From an uncultured Clostridia bacterium (GTDB taxonomy: Bacteria > Bacillota > Clostridia > TANB77 > CAG-508): 24,743 nt of DNA. Shown piece by piece: positions 22,769 through 24,743 of the stretch; position 1 is the first letter of the stretch; each line of letters opens with the position of its first letter. The notes under the pieces were generated by a model. It saw only the letters and a list, made by a program, of their open reading frames with translations. It ran no database searches and was not told where the DNA came from. Where the stretch lies: contig CALYAH010000047.1 of the NCBI GenBank assembly GCA_944393455.1, positions 1-24,743 of the forward strand. The letters run 5' to 3'. The translations under genes and the position numbers were made by a program.

Positions 22769-24142
22769 TTGAATAAAAAAGAAACAAACGAAAGAAATAA
22801 GAAAAATAAAAATGTTAATAAAAATACTAAAAATAGTAAAGTAAATAAAAAAGTCAAAAATAAGAAAAAAACTAAAACATGGAAAAAAGTTTTACTAATT
22901 TTTCTACTTATTATATTAATAGCAGGAGGAGTATTTGCTTATAGAACATATAAAAATGGTTGGGGACTAAGTGGAATGCTTGCAACAGTTGCAGGACATA
23001 ATGAAAATACTAAAAAGAATTTAGGAGAATTTAAATGTCTAATATTAGGAATTAGTACAGACCAAGATAATGTTGAACTTACGGACACGATTATGGTAGC
23101 ATCGTATAATCCTAATACACAAAAAGCAACATTATTGTCTATACCAAGAGACACTTATGTAGGAAAAAACTCAGCAAGAGCGACAGCTTATGAAAAAATA
23201 AATGCTTTATATAGCAGAAAGCATAGACCAGATGAAACTTTAGAGGCAGTTAATGAAATAACTGGGTTAAATATCGAATATTATGTTGTTGTAAAAACAG
23301 AAGCATTAATTAAATTGGTAGATGTAATAGGTGGAGTTACATTTAATGTGCCTATTGATATGGACTATGATGACGTAACACAAGATTTACATATACACCT
23401 AGAAAAAGGTGAGCAAGTATTAGATGGAGATAAAGCAGAACAATTAGTAAGATTTAGACATAATAATGATGGCTCATCTTATCCAGAGAAATATGGAGAT
23501 AATGACACAGGAAGAATGAGAACACAAAGAGAGTTTATTATGCAAGTTGTAAAACAAACAGCTAAACCAGAGAACATATTCAAACTTGGAGAAATATTAG
23601 ATGTTGCTAAAGAATATGTTATAACTAATATAGATTTCAATGTAGCTAAAGACTATATTCCATATGTAGTAGAATTCAATACAGAAAATTTATTAACAGC
23701 AACACTACCAGGAACAAATACAAATAAGAATTCATCTGGAACGTGGGTATTTGTACATAACAAAAAAGAAACAGAAAGCTTAATACAAGAAATATTTCAT
23801 GATAGAGATATAACAAAAGAATCAACAGAAGGAAGCGATGAATCTGGAGAGACTACAACATCTTCTACTAGTAAATCTGACCTTAAAATAGAAATATTAA
23901 ACGGAAGTGGAGATAGTAGCAATTTACAAAAAGTAGAAAAAGAGTTAGAAGGTGCAGGTTATAAAGTCACAAGAACTGGAAGTACAAATGTGACATCAAA
24001 AACAACAATTATTAATAAAAAAGATGTACAAGATACATTTTTAAATAATATAAAAGATGTATTGGGAGCAGGGACAGTAGAAGAAAGTCAGTCAAGTTCA
24101 AGTAAAGTTGATGTAACAATTGTTATTGGAAAAGACTATTAA
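22769..24142 (+). CDS. LytR-CpsA-Psr (LCP) family cell-wall ligase with C-terminal LytR_C domain
   Basis: The product has 457 residues. TTG start at 22769 after AGGAGTGAG. The first 35 residues are very Lys/Asn-rich and cytoplasmic. One helix follows (about 37-56, VLLIFLLIILIAGGVFAY), and the rest is extracellular. The LCP domain (about 85-270) shows LILGISTDQDNVELTDTIMV, LLSIPRDTY, DVIGGVTFNVPIDMDYDD, GEQVLDGDKAEQLVRFRH and TGRMRTQREFI, including the Asp and Arg residues that bind the polyprenyl-phosphate substrate in this family. The C-terminal 80 residues (LKIEILNGSGDSSNLQKVEKELEGAGYKV) match a LytR_C domain. LCP enzymes attach wall glycopolymers such as teichoic acid to peptidoglycan or protein. 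It is monocistronic, with its own promoter and terminator. Confidence 0.95.
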   Translation: MNKKETNERNKKNKNVNKNTKNSKVNKKVKNKKKTKTWKKVLLIFLLIILIAGGVFAYRTYKNGWGLSGMLATVAGHNENTKKNLGEFKCLILGISTDQDNVELTDTIMVASYNPNTQKATLLSIPRDTYVGKNSARATAYEKINALYSRKHRPDETLEAVNEITGLNIEYYVVVKTEALIKLVDVIGGVTFNVPIDMDYDDVTQDLHIHLEKGEQVLDGDKAEQLVRFRHNNDGSSYPEKYGDNDTGRMRTQREFIMQVVKQTAKPENIFKLGEILDVAKEYVITNIDFNVAKDYIPYVVEFNTENLLTATLPGTNTNKNSSGTWVFVHNKKETESLIQEIFHDRDITKESTEGSDESGETTTSSTSKSDLKIEILNGSGDSSNLQKVEKELEGAGYKVTRTGSTNVTSKTTIINKKDVQDTFLNNIKDVLGAGTVEESQSSSSKVDVTIVIGKDY

Positions 24143-24170
24143 AATTATAAATAAACATAAGTATACAAAA

Positions 24171-24204
24171 GAAAAGATAAGTAATTATAGTTACTTATCT
24201 TTTC
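24171..24204 (+). terminator. Bidirectional terminator between the LCP and carboxypeptidase genes
   Basis: GAAAAGATAAGTAA (24171-24184) pairs perfectly with TTACTTATCTTTTC (24191-24204) over a 6-base loop. A T-rich run follows on the plus strand, and AAAAG/CTTTT flanks support minus-strand use. Confidence 0.85.
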
Positions 24205-24214
24205 TATTCTCTTT

Positions 24215-24743
24215 TTATTTTTTTCTATGTTTGAAAAATCTTTTATAGCAAAATATAAGAATTATAATAATAATACCACCATATAAAATATAGGCTATAA
24301 CTTTTGATTTTTCAACATTATGAGCAGCAATCAAATTACCGGTATATTCTATACCATCAATAGAATATTTTACTTCACCTAAAACAGCTCCTTCCTCGAT
24401 TGGAGCAGAAATATCTGAATTTAATACAATTTCAGGTTCTAAATTTTCGTTTTCATCAGAGTTTTCTATTAAGGCAGAAATTGTTTTGTCAATTAATAAA
24501 TCCAAATTTTTAGTATCTTTTGTAGCATTTGCTACTTCTATATTAGTTATAACATCGTTTTCATTTACAATATTTTTTAAAGAGTAATTTGAATATCCAT
24601 ACTCATAAAGTGTACGAGTATCTGAAAATCTACTATTGCTACCAAGAGTAACACAGATGAGTTCTAAATCATTTTGATAGCTAGATGACACTAAACATTC
24701 TTTAGCTTGAGAAGTAAAGCCTGTTTTTCCAGCAGTCGAATAT
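24215..24743 (-). CDS. D-alanyl-D-alanine carboxypeptidase, C-terminal part (DacF/PBP5 family), runs off window
   Basis: The open frame reaches the window edge on the minus strand; about 175 residues are present, read as YSTAGKTGFTSQAKECLVSSS and onward. KTG-F-T is the third catalytic motif of the penicillin-binding fold, and the following A-x-x-C-L-V-x-S is usual in DacF/DacB enzymes. After it comes the PBP5-type C-terminal domain (EIVLNSDISAPIEEGAVLGEVKY) and a C-terminal membrane helix (VIAYILYGGIIIIILIFCY) with the basic tail KRFFKHRKK, which anchors the enzyme on the outer face of the membrane. The enzyme trims the terminal D-Ala of peptidoglycan stem peptides. The SxxK and SxN motifs lie outside the window. 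Confidence 0.9.
   Translation of the reverse strand, partial: YSTAGKTGFTSQAKECLVSSSYQNDLELICVTLGSNSRFSDTRTLYEYGYSNYSLKNIVNENDVITNIEVANATKDTKNLDLLIDKTISALIENSDENENLEPEIVLNSDISAPIEEGAVLGEVKYSIDGIEYTGNLIAAHNVEKSKVIAYILYGGIIIIILIFCYKRFFKHRKK

Overview
The window is very AT-rich (roughly 70% A+T by eye), with compact operons, strong GGAGG-type ribosome binding sites, sigma-A-type promoters and many hairpin-plus-T terminators. GTG and TTG starts are common. The gene content (M18 aminopeptidase, YkvI, CvpA, LCP and DacF-like carboxypeptidase proteins, cohesin/dockerin surface proteins, pilin-like 'GITLIALVITI' proteins) points to an uncultured-type, gut-associated low-GC Bacillota of the class Clostridia. 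No species is claimed.

Layout. 1-827 (-): start of a beta-propeller surface protein that runs off the edge. 1086-2300 (-): a pilin-like surface protein with a C-terminal lectin-like head. 2321-2536: an inverted-repeat-bounded promoter cassette upstream of it. 2601-3335 (-): two small paralogous membrane proteins. 3579-5108 (-): a YhfW-type FAD/Rieske oxidoreductase. 5313-6710 (+): M18 aminopeptidase. 6776-8361: two paralogous 112-aa XRE regulators bracketing two tiny genes. 8429-13133 (-): a two-gene operon encoding a 1339-aa dockerin/Ig-like/leucine-rich-repeat protein and a cohesin-like protein with a sortase-like tail. 13486-13920 (+): a GNAT acetyltransferase. 13988-14064 (-): tRNA-Arg(UCU). 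14104-14724 (-): a GDT1/UPF0016 cation transporter. 14951-18131 (+): a Gld-type ABC exporter operon whose ATPase is frameshifted. 18246-19289 (+): a YkvI-like permease. 19417-19619: a second inverted-repeat-bounded promoter cassette. 19642-20754 (+): a second pilin-like protein, with a DUF285 repeat head. 20854-22661 (+): DUF5711 and CvpA-like membrane proteins. 22769-24142 (+): LCP cell-wall ligase. 24215-24743 (-): the 3' part of a D-Ala-D-Ala carboxypeptidase.

The most exciting signal is a pair of putative invertible promoters (DNA phase-variation switches). Each of the two pilin-like genes is preceded by a cassette of about 200 bp, bounded by imperfect 27-bp inverted repeats (25/27 matches in each). 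Each cassette carries the same promoter (TTGATA, 17 bp, TATAAT) close to its left repeat and a small terminator-like hairpin close to its right repeat. In the sequence as given, the first cassette's promoter points into its gene (ON) and the second points away from its gene (OFF), straight into a perfect hairpin formed over the left repeat. Inverting the second cassette would place its -10 about 63 bp from its start codon, against 66 bp at the first locus. No recombinase gene is in the window, so it would have to act from elsewhere.

A second system of interest is the adjacent cohesin-like and dockerin-bearing pair. It suggests that a large LRR/Ig adhesin without its own wall anchor is held on the surface by its sortase-tailed cohesin neighbour. 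Much of the window therefore concerns the variable cell surface, mixed with housekeeping envelope genes.
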